From JBKEAR01 sp047972425 (GTDB lineage: Bacteria; Pseudomonadota; Alphaproteobacteria; JBKEAR01), in the NCBI GenBank assembly GCA_047972425.1, contig JBKEAR010000003.1:224231-288230 (forward strand): a stretch of DNA of 64,000 nucleotides. Reading direction: 5' to 3'. Under the pieces are notes generated by a model, which saw only the letters and a program-made list of their open reading frames with translations, was not told the origin of the DNA and ran no database searches. Positions 16,968-27,011 of the stretch are shown one piece after another. Each line of letters starts with the position of its first letter. Within the stretch, counting starts at the first letter, position 1. A program made the translations under genes and the position numbers.

Positions 16968-17567
16968 ATGTTTATTCAAGCTTTTGCTTTTTGTTTATTT
17001 GCAGTGGCCGCAATTGTAGGTGCTATTGGCGTAATTAGTGCCAAAAATCCTGTGGCATCTGTATTACTTATGGTTTGGACGTTTTTTTCGGCCGCCGGAT
17101 TATTTATTCTTCAGGGTGCTGAATATTTGGGCTTTCTTCTCGTTATCGTTTATGTTGGCGCCATTGCCGTTTTATTCCTGTTTATTGTTATGATGCTCAA
17201 TATTGATTATGTTGAGCTTAGAGAAGGTTTTGTTAAAAATATTAAATGGGGTGTTCTTGTTGGCGTTGGTTTGGCTGCAGAGCTAATCACAATTATATTT
17301 GCAAGCAAAGGTCAATTAATGCATGCCAAGGATATTCCGGCTGGAGAAGAAAATATCGTTGTCATCGGCTCATTACTTTATAACGATTATATGCTTGCAT
17401 TTTGGATTGCGGGTGTCATTTTGCTTGTTGCCCTTGTTGGTGCGGTCACATTAACCCATCGTCGTCGTTCAGATGTTAAACGTCAAGATTTGGTTGATCA
17501 AGCTATGACACAACCTGAAGACCGCATAAGAACTGTTAAAGTTGAAAGCGGAAAGGGGATCGGATAA
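16968..17567 (+). CDS. nuoJ: NADH-quinone oxidoreductase subunit J
   Basis: NuoJ is a five-helix membrane subunit of complex I next to NuoA and NuoK, linking quinone chemistry to proton pumping. The 199 residues show the conserved helix around GAEYLGFLLVIVYVGAIAVLFLFIVMML, which contains the flexible pi-bulge region of TM3, and a basic C-terminal tail (LTHRRRSDVKRQD). It begins after an AGGAGGAAAG site and its stop overlaps the nuoK start by one base, so the two are probably coupled. Confidence 0.97.
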   Translation: MFIQAFAFCLFAVAAIVGAIGVISAKNPVASVLLMVWTFFSAAGLFILQGAEYLGFLLVIVYVGAIAVLFLFIVMMLNIDYVELREGFVKNIKWGVLVGVGLAAELITIIFASKGQLMHAKDIPAGEENIVVIGSLLYNDYMLAFWIAGVILLVALVGAVTLTHRRRSDVKRQDLVDQAMTQPEDRIRTVKVESGKGIG

Positions 17568-17884
17568 TGTTTATTGCACCTATTTATTATGTCATTTTAG
17601 CCGCAGTTTTATTTGTTATTGGTGTCGCCGGAATTTTTATTAACCGTAAAAACATTATTATTATGTTGATGTGCATTGAACTGATGTTACTTGCCGTTAA
17701 TTTAAATTTTGTTACGATGTCGAGTCTTTTTGAAGGTACTGCACGTGCTTCGGGGCAAATTTTTGTTATTTTTACAATGACAGTTGCTGCTGCAGAAGTT
17801 GCCATTGGATTGGCAATATTAGTAACATTTTTTAGGAACCGTAATTCGATTGCCGTCGAAGATATTAGAGAGCTGAGGGGATAA
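17567..17884 (+). CDS. nuoK: NADH-quinone oxidoreductase subunit K
   Basis: NuoK is a 105-residue three-helix membrane subunit homologous to MrpC of cation/proton antiporters. The conserved membrane glutamates are present: one in CIELMLLAVNLNF (helix 2) and one in MTVAAAEVAIGLAI (helix 3); both belong to the central proton axis of complex I. Size and hydropathy are typical. It overlaps nuoJ by one base and is followed 7 bp later by nuoL. Confidence 0.98.
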   Translation: MFIAPIYYVILAAVLFVIGVAGIFINRKNIIIMLMCIELMLLAVNLNFVTMSSLFEGTARASGQIFVIFTMTVAAAEVAIGLAILVTFFRNRNSIAVEDIRELRG

Positions 17885-17891
17885 ATATATT

Positions 17892-19883
17892 ATGTATGCT
17901 ATCGCAATATTTTTGCCGTTAATTACGAGTATCATTGCCGGCGTATTGACATTTATGAAGCACGGCGTTGATGCAGAGCATGCGCGTAAATATGATACAG
18001 CTGCTCAATATATCACATCGGGTGGATTGATTATATCGGCTTTAATTGGTATTGTTATGTTTTTCGATATCGCATTGTCGGGGCAATCACTGACTGTGAA
18101 TGTGCTTAGCTGGATGCAATCGGGCTTTCTAGATGTTAATTGGGCATTAAGATTTGATACTTTATCGGTTGTGATGATTTGTGTGGTCACAATTATTTCA
18201 GCCATGGTTCATATCTATTCTATCGGATATATGAGTGATGATCCTTCAATTGCACGTTTCCAATCCTATTTAAGTTTATTCACATTTGGCATGCTTATGC
18301 TTGTGACAGCTGATAATTTAGCTCAACTTTTCTTTGGTTGGGAAGCTGTGGGACTGTGCTCGTATCTCTTAATCGGATTTTGGTATCATAAGCCTAGTGC
18401 AAATAATGCCGCTATGAAAGCCTTTATTGTTAACCGTGTTGGCGATTTTGGGTTTAGCTTAGGTATTTTTGCTACTTTTATGTTATTTAAAACCATTAAC
18501 TTTGATGATATTTTTGCATTAGCACCGCAATTTGCCGATGCGAGAGTCCATCTTTTTGGTTTTGACCTCCATGCATTAACACTTATTTGCTTGTTATTAT
18601 TTGTTGGAGCCATGGGTAAATCGGCACAGCTTGGTTTACATGTTTGGCTACCCGATGCGATGGAAGGCCCAACACCTGTATCGGCTTTAATTCACGCAGC
18701 AACAATGGTAACAGCTGGTGTTTTTATGGTTGCACGTCTTAGCCCATTATTCGATCTTTCGACAACGGCACTTGTTGTTGTAACCGTTGTGGGTGCATCC
18801 ACAGCATTATTTGCAGCAACTGTTGGCTGTGTGCAAAATGATATTAAGCGTGTTATCGCATTTTCTACATGTTCGCAGTTAGGTTATATGTTCTTTGCAT
18901 TGGGTGTACAAGCTTACCAAGGCGGTATGTTTCATTTAACAACCCATGCTTTTTTTAAAGCTTTACTCTTTTTGGGAGCAGGTGCTGTTATTCATGCCAT
19001 GCATCACGAGCAAGATATGCGTAAAATGGGGGGGTTATGGAAAAAAATTCCAATCACCTATGCCTTTATGATGATTGGTACATTAGCGATTATCGGTTTT
19101 CCGTATCTATCCGGTTTTTATTCAAAAGATTTAATTTTAGAAGCTGCATATATGGCTGGTTCTGTAGAAGGCCATCCGGCTCTTGTGGGTAAATTTGCTT
19201 ATTTTGTTGGTACTTTTGTAGCAATGCTCACAGCATTTTATAGCTGGCGCTTAATTTTTATGACATTCCATGGCAAACCCAAAGATCAACATGCTTACGA
19301 CCATGCGCACGATGCCCCTTGGGTAATGTTAGCACCTATGGCAGTACTTGTTGTTGGTTCTATCTTTGCAGGTGGTATGCTTTATAAATATTTTGTTGGT
19401 GGTGGCGAAGCTTTTGCCCAATTTTGGGGTAGTGCTATTCCATCTTCGGGGCATCAACCATCCGTAAATGTTATTCATGCGGCGCATGAAATTCCGGCTT
19501 TATATAAATGGTTACCAACAGTACTTGTTGCCGTAGGTTCGGTTGTTGCTTATTTATTCTATATGGTCAGAACGGATATTCCGGCCAAGCTTGCCAGCCA
19601 ATATAAAAACCTTTACAACTTCTTACTCAACAAATGGTACTTTGATGAATTATACGATAAAATCTTTGTGCAACCTTGTTTGAGATTAGGACGTTTTTTC
19701 TGGAAAAAAGGCGATGTTGGCTTTATCGATCGCTTTGGGCCTGATGGTTTAGCAAAAACCGTTGTTAATTTATCAAAACAAACAAGTAGATTACAAACTG
19801 GTTATATTAACCAATATGCACTTGTTATGCTTATAGGAGTTGTTCTTTTGTTAGCGTTTGTCATGATTGTGGGAGGTAAGTAG
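17892..19883 (+). CDS. nuoL: NADH-quinone oxidoreductase subunit L
   Basis: NuoL is the distal antiporter-like proton-pumping subunit of complex I. The 663 residues have about 14-16 membrane segments. Family landmarks are visible: FFGWEAVGLCSYLLIGFW with the key glutamate of TM5, MGKSAQLGLHVWLPDAMEGPTPVSALIHAATMV with the central lysine, and the C-terminal lateral amphipathic helix followed by a last membrane segment. The FSTCSQLGYMFFALG stretch is typical too. Length is normal. Confidence 0.98.
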   Translation: MYAIAIFLPLITSIIAGVLTFMKHGVDAEHARKYDTAAQYITSGGLIISALIGIVMFFDIALSGQSLTVNVLSWMQSGFLDVNWALRFDTLSVVMICVVTIISAMVHIYSIGYMSDDPSIARFQSYLSLFTFGMLMLVTADNLAQLFFGWEAVGLCSYLLIGFWYHKPSANNAAMKAFIVNRVGDFGFSLGIFATFMLFKTINFDDIFALAPQFADARVHLFGFDLHALTLICLLLFVGAMGKSAQLGLHVWLPDAMEGPTPVSALIHAATMVTAGVFMVARLSPLFDLSTTALVVVTVVGASTALFAATVGCVQNDIKRVIAFSTCSQLGYMFFALGVQAYQGGMFHLTTHAFFKALLFLGAGAVIHAMHHEQDMRKMGGLWKKIPITYAFMMIGTLAIIGFPYLSGFYSKDLILEAAYMAGSVEGHPALVGKFAYFVGTFVAMLTAFYSWRLIFMTFHGKPKDQHAYDHAHDAPWVMLAPMAVLVVGSIFAGGMLYKYFVGGGEAFAQFWGSAIPSSGHQPSVNVIHAAHEIPALYKWLPTVLVAVGSVVAYLFYMVRTDIPAKLASQYKNLYNFLLNKWYFDELYDKIFVQPCLRLGRFFWKKGDVGFIDRFGPDGLAKTVVNLSKQTSRLQTGYINQYALVMLIGVVLLLAFVMIVGGK

Positions 19884-19885
19884 TT

Positions 19886-21475
19886 ATGAGTTTACCATTA
19901 CTTTCAATAATCACATTTACTCCGTTACTTGGCGCATTTATCATTATGTTTATTCGTGGTGATGAAGAAAATGTTGCGCGTCTTTCACGTAATGTTGCTA
20001 TTTATGTTAGCTTAGGAACATTCATTGTTTCGGTATTTTTATGGTTCTTATTCGATCCACAAAATCCAGAAATGCAATTTACAAATACACCAATTATTCT
20101 AACCGAACATTACAAAGCATTTAGTTATCAGGTTGGTGTCGATGGAATATCGTTATTATTTGTTCTTTTAACAACATTATTAACGCCCATTTGTATTTTG
20201 GCATCAGCATCAATAAAAAAACGTGTTCGCGAATATATGATTTCATTCTTAATTTTAGAATGCATGATGATTGGTACTTTTGTTTCAACAAATATTATTC
20301 AGTTTTACATCTTTTTTGAGGGTGTGCTTATTCCGATGTTTCTTTTAATTGGCGTTTGGGGTGGCCCACGCCGAATTTATGCGAGCTTTAAATTATTCTT
20401 ATATACATTGCTTGGTTCGTTATTCATGATGATTGCTATTTTATATATGATTGCACATGTAGACGGAACAACAGGTAACTTTGCCGATTTTATCGGGGTA
20501 TTTACGCCAAAAGTGCAAATTTGGTTATGGTTTGCTTTCTTTGCATCATTTGCTGTAAAAATGCCAATGTGGCCAGTACATACATGGCTGCCCGATGCCC
20601 ACGTTGAAGCACCAACCGCGGGTTCTGTAATCTTAGCGGGTGTATTACTAAAATTTGGCTCTTATGGGTTTATTCGGGTATTGTTACCTATTTTACCCGA
20701 TGCTTCGCAACAGCTTGCATGGCTTGTTATGTTGCTATCGATTATTGCCGTTATTTATACATCGCTTGTTGCGCTTGTCCAAGATGATATGAAAAAACTG
20801 ATTGCTTATTCATCAGTTGCACATATGGGCTTTGTTACCGCAGGTATATTTGCCTTAAATAAGCAAGGTGTCGAAGGTGCGATATTCCAATCGCTAAGTC
20901 ATGGTATTGTATCGGGTGCTTTGTTTATGATTGTAGGGGTTGTTTATGACCGTATCCATAGTCGGGAAATTGCCACATATGGTGGTTTGGTCGACCGTAT
21001 GCCAAAATATGCCCTAATTTTTATGATCTTTATGATGGCAAGTATTGGCCTCCCCGGAACCTCTGGCTTTGTTGGTGAGTTCCTTATCTTACTTGGTGTG
21101 TTCAATGCTAATCAATGGGTTGCATTTTTTATAAGTACCGGTGTTATCTTAGGCGCGGTATATATGTTATGGCTCTATAGACGTATTATTTTTGGCACAT
21201 TAACTAATCCAAAATTAAAAGATATTAAGGACTTGTTTAGACGAGAAGTTTTATGTTTTGCACCGCTTTTAATTTTAACGTTATGGATGGGTATATATCC
21301 AAAACCATTTTTAAATATTATGAGTGCAAGTGTAGATAATTTGCTTTATGTTCAAATGGATATGGAGCGTCCGCAAGCTGTTGAGGTTAAAGAGGTAGAG
21401 AATGGACATCATGAAACTGCTGAAGCAAGCATTGAGCATGAAACTGAAACAACAACAGAAGCAGAGACACATTAG
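19886..21475 (+). CDS. nuoM: NADH-quinone oxidoreductase subunit M
   Basis: NuoM is the middle antiporter-like subunit of the membrane arm of complex I. The 529 residues show the TM5 glutamate in FYIFFEGVLIPMFLLIGVWGG, the lysine-bearing FAVKMPMWPVHTWLPDAHVEAPTAGSVILAG and the IAYSSVAHMGFV block. An acidic, hydrophilic tail rich in Glu, His and Thr (after about residue 495) extends beyond the last membrane segment and is longer than in E. coli. It starts 2 bp after nuoL; a GGGAGG site lies upstream. Confidence 0.98.
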   Translation: MSLPLLSIITFTPLLGAFIIMFIRGDEENVARLSRNVAIYVSLGTFIVSVFLWFLFDPQNPEMQFTNTPIILTEHYKAFSYQVGVDGISLLFVLLTTLLTPICILASASIKKRVREYMISFLILECMMIGTFVSTNIIQFYIFFEGVLIPMFLLIGVWGGPRRIYASFKLFLYTLLGSLFMMIAILYMIAHVDGTTGNFADFIGVFTPKVQIWLWFAFFASFAVKMPMWPVHTWLPDAHVEAPTAGSVILAGVLLKFGSYGFIRVLLPILPDASQQLAWLVMLLSIIAVIYTSLVALVQDDMKKLIAYSSVAHMGFVTAGIFALNKQGVEGAIFQSLSHGIVSGALFMIVGVVYDRIHSREIATYGGLVDRMPKYALIFMIFMMASIGLPGTSGFVGEFLILLGVFNANQWVAFFISTGVILGAVYMLWLYRRIIFGTLTNPKLKDIKDLFRREVLCFAPLLILTLWMGIYPKPFLNIMSASVDNLLYVQMDMERPQAVEVKEVENGHHETAEASIEHETETTTEAETH

Positions 21476-21489
21476 AGAGGGTATGAAAA

Positions 21490-22944
21490 ATGAATAATCC
21501 ACAAATTTCTGATTTTATTGCTTTTATACCCGAGCTCTTCTTGGCATTATCCGGTATGATTTTATTGGTTGTTGGTATTATTAAACGACCATTAACCGAA
21601 ACAGGTTTAGACGAAAAATCTTTTAATCTTGTTACAATATTATCAATAATTGCTTTAACTGTTACAGCTTTACTTGTTTTGGTATCGGCTAAAAGCATAA
21701 TCTTTATGGGGCAGCTTTCTACAGAAAGTTTTCCACAATTTATGAAGTTGATATCTATTTTAGCAGCCGCTTTTACCTTATTTTCTTCTAGAGCTTGGCT
21801 GATAAATAATAAAATGCTCCGATTTGAATATTCGGTTCTTATTTTATTTGCTGTATTAGGTATGATGATAATGGTTTCATCGCGTCATTTAATTCTTACT
21901 TATTTAGGGTTAGAGCTTCAAAGTTTATCATTATATGTTTTGGCCGCTAGTCGCCGTAGCGATGGCCGTGCATCGGAAGCCGGCTTAAAATATTTTATTT
22001 TAGGTGCTGTTTCTTCGGGTATTTTACTTTATGGTATGTCAATGGTTTATGGTGCAACCGGAAACCTTGCTTATACTGATATTGCAAATGCACTTTCCGG
22101 AATAACAGGAAATAAACTTGCACTTACAGGTATGGTATTCATTATTATCGCCGCTGCATTTAAGATTTCGGCTGTTCCGTTTCATATGTGGACTCCCGAT
22201 GTTTACGAGGGTGCACCAACACCAGTTACAGCATTTTTTGCCGTTGCGCCGAAAATTGCAGCATTTGGTCTTTTGATCACATTATTAATTGGTCCATTCC
22301 GTGCAATTTCAACCGATTGGGCATTAATCATTGGTATCCTTTCAGCATTATCTATGATTATTGGCTCAATTGCAGCTGTTATGCAAACAAGCATAAAAAG
22401 ATTAATGGCCTATTCTTCTATTGGTCATATTGGTTATGCACTTATTGGTATCGCTTCTGGCGAAGATGGAATTAGTGCAACAATTTTATATTTGGTTATT
22501 TATGCTGTTATGAATATTGGTGTATTTGCAATTATCTTAGGCCTATCCCGTGATGGTAAACCTGTCGATAAAATTGCAGATCTTGCCGGATACTCAAAAA
22601 CCCATCGGGTTACAGCAGCCTGTATGGCCGTATTGATGTTCTCTATGGCCGGTATTCCCCCATTATTTGGTTTTGCAGGTAAATTGGTTGTTTTCCAAGC
22701 CGCTTTAAATAACGGTTCATTTTTACTGTTATTATTAGCAATTGTCGGTATTTTAACCTCGGTTGTCGGTGCGTATTATTATTTGCGCATTATCAAAGTT
22801 ATGTATTTTGATGAAACTGATAATCCATTAGATGAAATTAAAACCGTTGAAGTTAAAATTGTATCAATGGTATCAACAATTACTGTTATTGTTATGTTAC
22901 CATTAACAGGGCTTGTAATGAATTTGATTGGAAATATTCTTTAA
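21490..22944 (+). CDS. nuoN: NADH-quinone oxidoreductase subunit N
   Basis: NuoN is the third antiporter-like subunit of complex I, nearest the NuoK/NuoJ/NuoA helices. The 484 residues contain LTYLGLELQSLSLYVLAASRR with the TM5 glutamate, FKISAVPFHMWTPDVYEGAPTPVTAFFAVAPKIAAF with the central lysine, and KRLMAYSSIGHIGYAL. It closes the nuo operon, and birA begins only 4 bp after its stop, so read-through into birA is likely. Confidence 0.98.
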   Translation: MNNPQISDFIAFIPELFLALSGMILLVVGIIKRPLTETGLDEKSFNLVTILSIIALTVTALLVLVSAKSIIFMGQLSTESFPQFMKLISILAAAFTLFSSRAWLINNKMLRFEYSVLILFAVLGMMIMVSSRHLILTYLGLELQSLSLYVLAASRRSDGRASEAGLKYFILGAVSSGILLYGMSMVYGATGNLAYTDIANALSGITGNKLALTGMVFIIIAAAFKISAVPFHMWTPDVYEGAPTPVTAFFAVAPKIAAFGLLITLLIGPFRAISTDWALIIGILSALSMIIGSIAAVMQTSIKRLMAYSSIGHIGYALIGIASGEDGISATILYLVIYAVMNIGVFAIILGLSRDGKPVDKIADLAGYSKTHRVTAACMAVLMFSMAGIPPLFGFAGKLVVFQAALNNGSFLLLLLAIVGILTSVVGAYYYLRIIKVMYFDETDNPLDEIKTVEVKIVSMVSTITVIVMLPLTGLVMNLIGNIL

Positions 22945-22948
22945 GAAT

Positions 22949-23716
22949 ATGGAAATAAAAAAAATTCATCAATGGTCTATTCTATCTTTTGATGAGATAG
23001 ATTCAACAAATATAAAAGCGATGCAAATGCTCCAATCGGAGAATTTGCATCGCTTTGTTATTTCAGCCACAATCCAATTGGGTGGTAAAGGGCGCCATAG
23101 CCGTAATTGGATTTCGCCTAAAGGGAATAGTTATTCTACTTATATTTTAGCACCGGCACCCAATGCACCGTGGAACAACCCAAACGATGCCGCGTTACTT
23201 GGCATGTTAACAGCTGTGGCTGTAGGAGAAACGCTACAAGAATTTGGCGTACCCAAAAATGATATTTTTTATAAATGGCCCAATGATATATTAATTGACC
23301 AACATAAGATTGCTGGCATATTACCCGAGCTTTGTTTGTCGATGAAAAATCATATAAAAGCTGTTATTGTTGGAGTAGGTGTTAATTTATCGTCTTCTCC
23401 TAAAGGGCTTGACCGTAAAATTTTATCGGTTAAAGAAAAATATAATATAACCATTGAGACTAACGAATATTTAAATCTGTATCTTAAAAAATTATCCGAA
23501 TTATTAAATATCTGGATAAATGATGGTTTTAACCCTATATTATCTAAATGGTCTCAAAATAGTCATGTTATTGGGGAAGAATTAATTATAAAATTGCCCC
23601 ATAAGGAATATATGGCTTATTTTTATCGGTTTTCCGAAACGGGCTGCCTTGAGGTTCGTACATCTTATGGTGAAATTCAGTCGGTACGTGCAGGGGAAAT
23701 TTTTTTTGCTGAGTAA
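22949..23716 (+). CDS. birA: Biotin-[acetyl-CoA-carboxylase] ligase
   Basis: This cytoplasmic enzyme makes biotinyl-5'-AMP and attaches biotin to carrier proteins such as AccB. The 255-residue protein starts directly at the catalytic domain (FDEIDSTNIKAMQML), so it lacks the DNA-binding domain of E. coli BirA and is a class I, non-regulatory ligase. The biotinyl-AMP loop reads GGKGRHSRNWISPKGN, close to the usual GRGRxxRxW, and KWPNDI with the following KIAGILPE completes the active site. I chose the ATG at 22949; an in-frame TTG at 22928 would overlap nuoN and has no ribosome binding site. In related genomes birA also follows nuoN. Confidence 0.94.
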   Translation: MEIKKIHQWSILSFDEIDSTNIKAMQMLQSENLHRFVISATIQLGGKGRHSRNWISPKGNSYSTYILAPAPNAPWNNPNDAALLGMLTAVAVGETLQEFGVPKNDIFYKWPNDILIDQHKIAGILPELCLSMKNHIKAVIVGVGVNLSSSPKGLDRKILSVKEKYNITIETNEYLNLYLKKLSELLNIWINDGFNPILSKWSQNSHVIGEELIIKLPHKEYMAYFYRFSETGCLEVRTSYGEIQSVRAGEIFFAE

Positions 23717-23867
23717 TGTTAGATATGCAACTTTATAAAAAGTTTTATTTCTAAAATTATTACGCAATGTGCGAATTTTTATAAAATTATCCGTTTTTAG
23801 TCAGGTTTGTCAAGCCACTGCTAAAGGCGAAGTTATGTATGCTTGGCAAATAGAAAGGAATTTAATA

Positions 23868-25544
23868 ATGGCGCGTAAAGCGAAAGATTTAGTATTTATT
23901 GCCCTTGGTGGTGTGGGTGAAATAGGTATGAACCTATATGCTTATGGTTATGGCCCAGAAGAAAATAGGCAATGGCTGGTTGTTGATATGGGCGTTGTAT
24001 TTGGTAATGGTTACCCACCTGCAGTTGATATATTATTACCGGATGTTTCTTACTTAGAGACAATTAAGGATAATATTCAAGCAATTATTATTAGCCATGC
24101 TCATGAGGATCATTTAGGGGCTTTACCTTGGTTATGGGAAAAAATAGGCGCTCCGGTTTATGCATCGCCTTTTGCGGCAGCATTAGCATTAGAGAAATTG
24201 AAAGAAGCTCAAATTGATAATCAAGTATCGCTCAATATATTTAAAGCTGGTGAGCCGTTTAGTCTGGGTGCATTCGAGATTACCCCATTACTTACAGCCC
24301 ATTCAACTGCAGAGCCTTTTCATTTACTGATTGATACTCCAGCTGGCAAAATTTTCCATACAGGAGATTGGAAGTTTGATGATAACCCTGTAACCCATAA
24401 AGCAATCACAAAAGAGCAACTCAAATTGATTGGCGATGAAGGTATTTTGGTACTCGTTGGTGATTCTACTAATATGCTCGATAAAGGTAAGGCCGGGAGT
24501 GAGGGAGATTTAAAACCCAGTTTTCATCGCTTGGTTTCTCAAGCAAAGCAATCCGTTTATATTACATGCTTTGCTTCAAACTTGGCCCGTATGCAAATGA
24601 TTGCAGAAGTTGCCAAAGAAACCGGCAGAGTTGTAATTGCTGAAGGGAGCTCGGTAAAGCGTATTGAACGTATCGCGCGTGAATGTGGTTATCTTTCCCA
24701 TATTCCACCATTTTTACAGCCCAAAGATGCCGATGATTATAAAAGCTCGGAGCTAATTATTTTATGTACAGGCTCTCAAGGGGAAAGCCGCGCAGCTTTA
24801 AGCCGTTTGGCTTTTGGCAATAATCAACATTTGCAGCCACAAAAGGGCGATACGGTAATATTTTCATCAAAAGTAATCCCGGGTAATGAGGTTTCAGTCT
24901 ATCGTCTCCAAAATCAATTGGTTCGGTTAGGGGTGGATTTAATTACAGACCATGATGCTTTTGTTCATGTATCGGGTCACCCAAATAAAGATGAAGTTTT
25001 AGAGCTTTATCAGCTTTTGCGTCCACGGTTTTCGTTACCTGTTCATGGCGAATATCGCATGTTAAAAGCCCATAAGGATATGGCAATAAATGAGGCCGGT
25101 TGTGCGCAATCGTTAATTGCCGAAAACGGAAGCTTAGTTCGGATGGCTAGTGGCGGTATGGAAATAGCCGATGAAGTTTATAATGGCCGTTTAGCGGTGG
25201 ATGGTGACCGTATCTTCCGCCTAGATAGCAGTATGATCCGTAATCGAACAAAATCTCTTTACGAGGGGTTTATGGTGGTATCGGTGATAATGGATGCGGA
25301 TGGCAATTTGTTTGAGCTTCCTAAAATATCCTCTACAGGTATTATTGATGATGATGAAATAGCGGATGTTCAGGCAGATATTGCTACATTGATTGACCGT
25401 GAGTTGGATAGGGTAGATGATGATACTTGGGAAAATAATGATAAATTATCCGAAGTTTTACGTATTGTTGTTCGCCGTTATATTACAAGAAAATACAAAA
25501 AGAGATCCATTATATCCATTCATTTTACACGTTTAGATGATTAA
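23868..25544 (+). CDS. rnj: Ribonuclease J
   Basis: RNase J is a metallo-beta-lactamase/beta-CASP nuclease that processes and degrades mRNA and rRNA from 5' ends. The 558 residues include the zinc site SHAHEDHLGALPW, the later DSTNMLDKGKAGSE segment, the beta-CASP block (CFASNLARMQMIAE, CTGSQGESRAALSRLA) and VSGHPNKDEVLELYQLLRP near the C-terminal third. The ATG at 23868 is preceded by AGAAAGGAA; a longer frame from 23769 lacks a good start site. It lies between birA and proS, where Hyphomicrobiales carry it. A ribonuclease J in a Gram-negative is normal for this class. Confidence 0.95.
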   Translation: MARKAKDLVFIALGGVGEIGMNLYAYGYGPEENRQWLVVDMGVVFGNGYPPAVDILLPDVSYLETIKDNIQAIIISHAHEDHLGALPWLWEKIGAPVYASPFAAALALEKLKEAQIDNQVSLNIFKAGEPFSLGAFEITPLLTAHSTAEPFHLLIDTPAGKIFHTGDWKFDDNPVTHKAITKEQLKLIGDEGILVLVGDSTNMLDKGKAGSEGDLKPSFHRLVSQAKQSVYITCFASNLARMQMIAEVAKETGRVVIAEGSSVKRIERIARECGYLSHIPPFLQPKDADDYKSSELIILCTGSQGESRAALSRLAFGNNQHLQPQKGDTVIFSSKVIPGNEVSVYRLQNQLVRLGVDLITDHDAFVHVSGHPNKDEVLELYQLLRPRFSLPVHGEYRMLKAHKDMAINEAGCAQSLIAENGSLVRMASGGMEIADEVYNGRLAVDGDRIFRLDSSMIRNRTKSLYEGFMVVSVIMDADGNLFELPKISSTGIIDDDEIADVQADIATLIDRELDRVDDDTWENNDKLSEVLRIVVRRYITRKYKKRSIISIHFTRLDD

Positions 25545-25585
25545 TAACCATAAGATAAAAAACTATTCAAATAATATTTTTTCGA

Positions 25586-25591
25586 TATAAT
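25586..25591 (+). promoter_or_regulatory. Possible -10 element before proS
   Basis: TATAAT occurs 42 bp before the proS start in the 88-bp gap after rnj. The -35 at the right distance (CTATTC) is poor, so the call is tentative. Confidence 0.3.
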
Positions 25592-25632
25592 GTCGCAAAA
25601 CATCAATTATATTGTGATCTAGGGGACTAAAA

Positions 25633-26949
25633 ATGAAATTTTCGCGCTATTTTGTGCCAACAATGGTTGAAACACCCGCCGATGCAACTATTATTTCGCA
25701 TCAGCTAATGCTTCGTGCCGGAATGATCCGCCAATCGGCCTCGGGTATTTATACATGGCTACCATTAGGACTACGTGTTCTAGAGAATATCTCACAAATT
25801 GTAAAAGCTGAGATGAATAATTCAGGGGCTATTGAGTTATTAATGCCAACAATTCAATCGGCAGAATTGTGGGAGGAATCTGGACGCTACGATGCTTATG
25901 GCCCTGAAATGTTGCGAATTAAAGATAGACATGAGCGCGATATGCTTTATGGTCCCACAAATGAAGAAATGGTTACCGATATCTTTCGCCGTACGATACA
26001 TTCTTACAAAGACTTACCAATGAATTTGTATCATATTCAATGGAAATTCCGCGATGAAATTCGCCCACGGTTTGGTGTAATGCGTGGTCGCGAGTTTTTA
26101 ATGAAAGATGCTTATAGTTTTGACCTCAATCATGAAGAAGGTGAGAAATCTTATCATAAAATGTTTGTTGCCTATTTACGTTTATTCAATCGCTTAGGGG
26201 TAACAGCTATACCGATGATTGCCGAAACAGGACCAATTGGTGGTAATTTAAGCCATGAATTTCTGATTTTAGCCGAAACCGGCGAAAGTGAATTATTTTG
26301 TGATCCGAAAATTTTAGAACTGGATAACACATTAACTAATATTGATTATGATGGTGATTTATCGCCGATTATTAATCGCTATACACAATTTTATGCGGCA
26401 ACCGATGAAATGCACGATGTTAATGACCCAAAGGTTCAGGCTTTAGGTGATAAGCTATTAACCATGCGTGGTATTGAAGTTGGACATATCTTTTTATTTG
26501 GTACAAAATACTCTGAGCCGATGAAAGCTACAGTTATGGATGAAAATGGCACACCAATACCCGTTTATATGGGTTCATATGGTGTGGGTGTATCACGTTT
26601 AGTTGGTGCAATTATTGAGGCTTGTCATGATGATAACGGTATTATTTGGCCAGAATCTATTGCACCGTTTACAGTCGGAATTATTAATTTAAAAACCGAT
26701 GATGATGAGTGTAATGCCGTTTCAGAAATGCTTCATGATTATTTTGAGGCCAATAATATCACCGTGCTTTACGATGATAGAAAAGAGCGGGCAGGGGTTA
26801 AGTTTAAAGATATGGACCTCATTGGTTTGCCTTGGCATATTACTGTTGGTCCTCGTGGTTTAAAAGAAGGAAAAATTGAGCTTAAAAATCGGGCAACAGG
26901 TGAAAAGACTGAGATGACAATCGATGAAGTTAAGGCCAAATTTATCTAA
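25633..26949 (+). CDS. proS: Prolyl-tRNA synthetase (short form)
   Basis: This class II aminoacyl-tRNA synthetase charges tRNA-Pro. The 438 residues carry motif 1 (around LELLMPTIQSAELWEESGR), motif 2 (YHIQWKFRDEIRPRFGVMRGREFLMKDAYSFD) and motif 3 (YGVGVSRLVGAIIE), followed by the anticodon-binding domain (PFTVGIINL to the end). The insertion domain that edits mischarged Ala-tRNA-Pro in E. coli, about 180 residues, is absent; this short form is standard in alphaproteobacteria. A separate editing protein would be expected elsewhere. AGGGGACT precedes the start. Confidence 0.97.
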   Translation: MKFSRYFVPTMVETPADATIISHQLMLRAGMIRQSASGIYTWLPLGLRVLENISQIVKAEMNNSGAIELLMPTIQSAELWEESGRYDAYGPEMLRIKDRHERDMLYGPTNEEMVTDIFRRTIHSYKDLPMNLYHIQWKFRDEIRPRFGVMRGREFLMKDAYSFDLNHEEGEKSYHKMFVAYLRLFNRLGVTAIPMIAETGPIGGNLSHEFLILAETGESELFCDPKILELDNTLTNIDYDGDLSPIINRYTQFYAATDEMHDVNDPKVQALGDKLLTMRGIEVGHIFLFGTKYSEPMKATVMDENGTPIPVYMGSYGVGVSRLVGAIIEACHDDNGIIWPESIAPFTVGIINLKTDDDECNAVSEMLHDYFEANNITVLYDDRKERAGVKFKDMDLIGLPWHITVGPRGLKEGKIELKNRATGEKTEMTIDEVKAKFI

Positions 26950-27011
26950 CCATAATTTTGCTTTAAAGGCGATTATACTGGTTATATAAAATAATGTTTG
27001 GGTAGCGATGC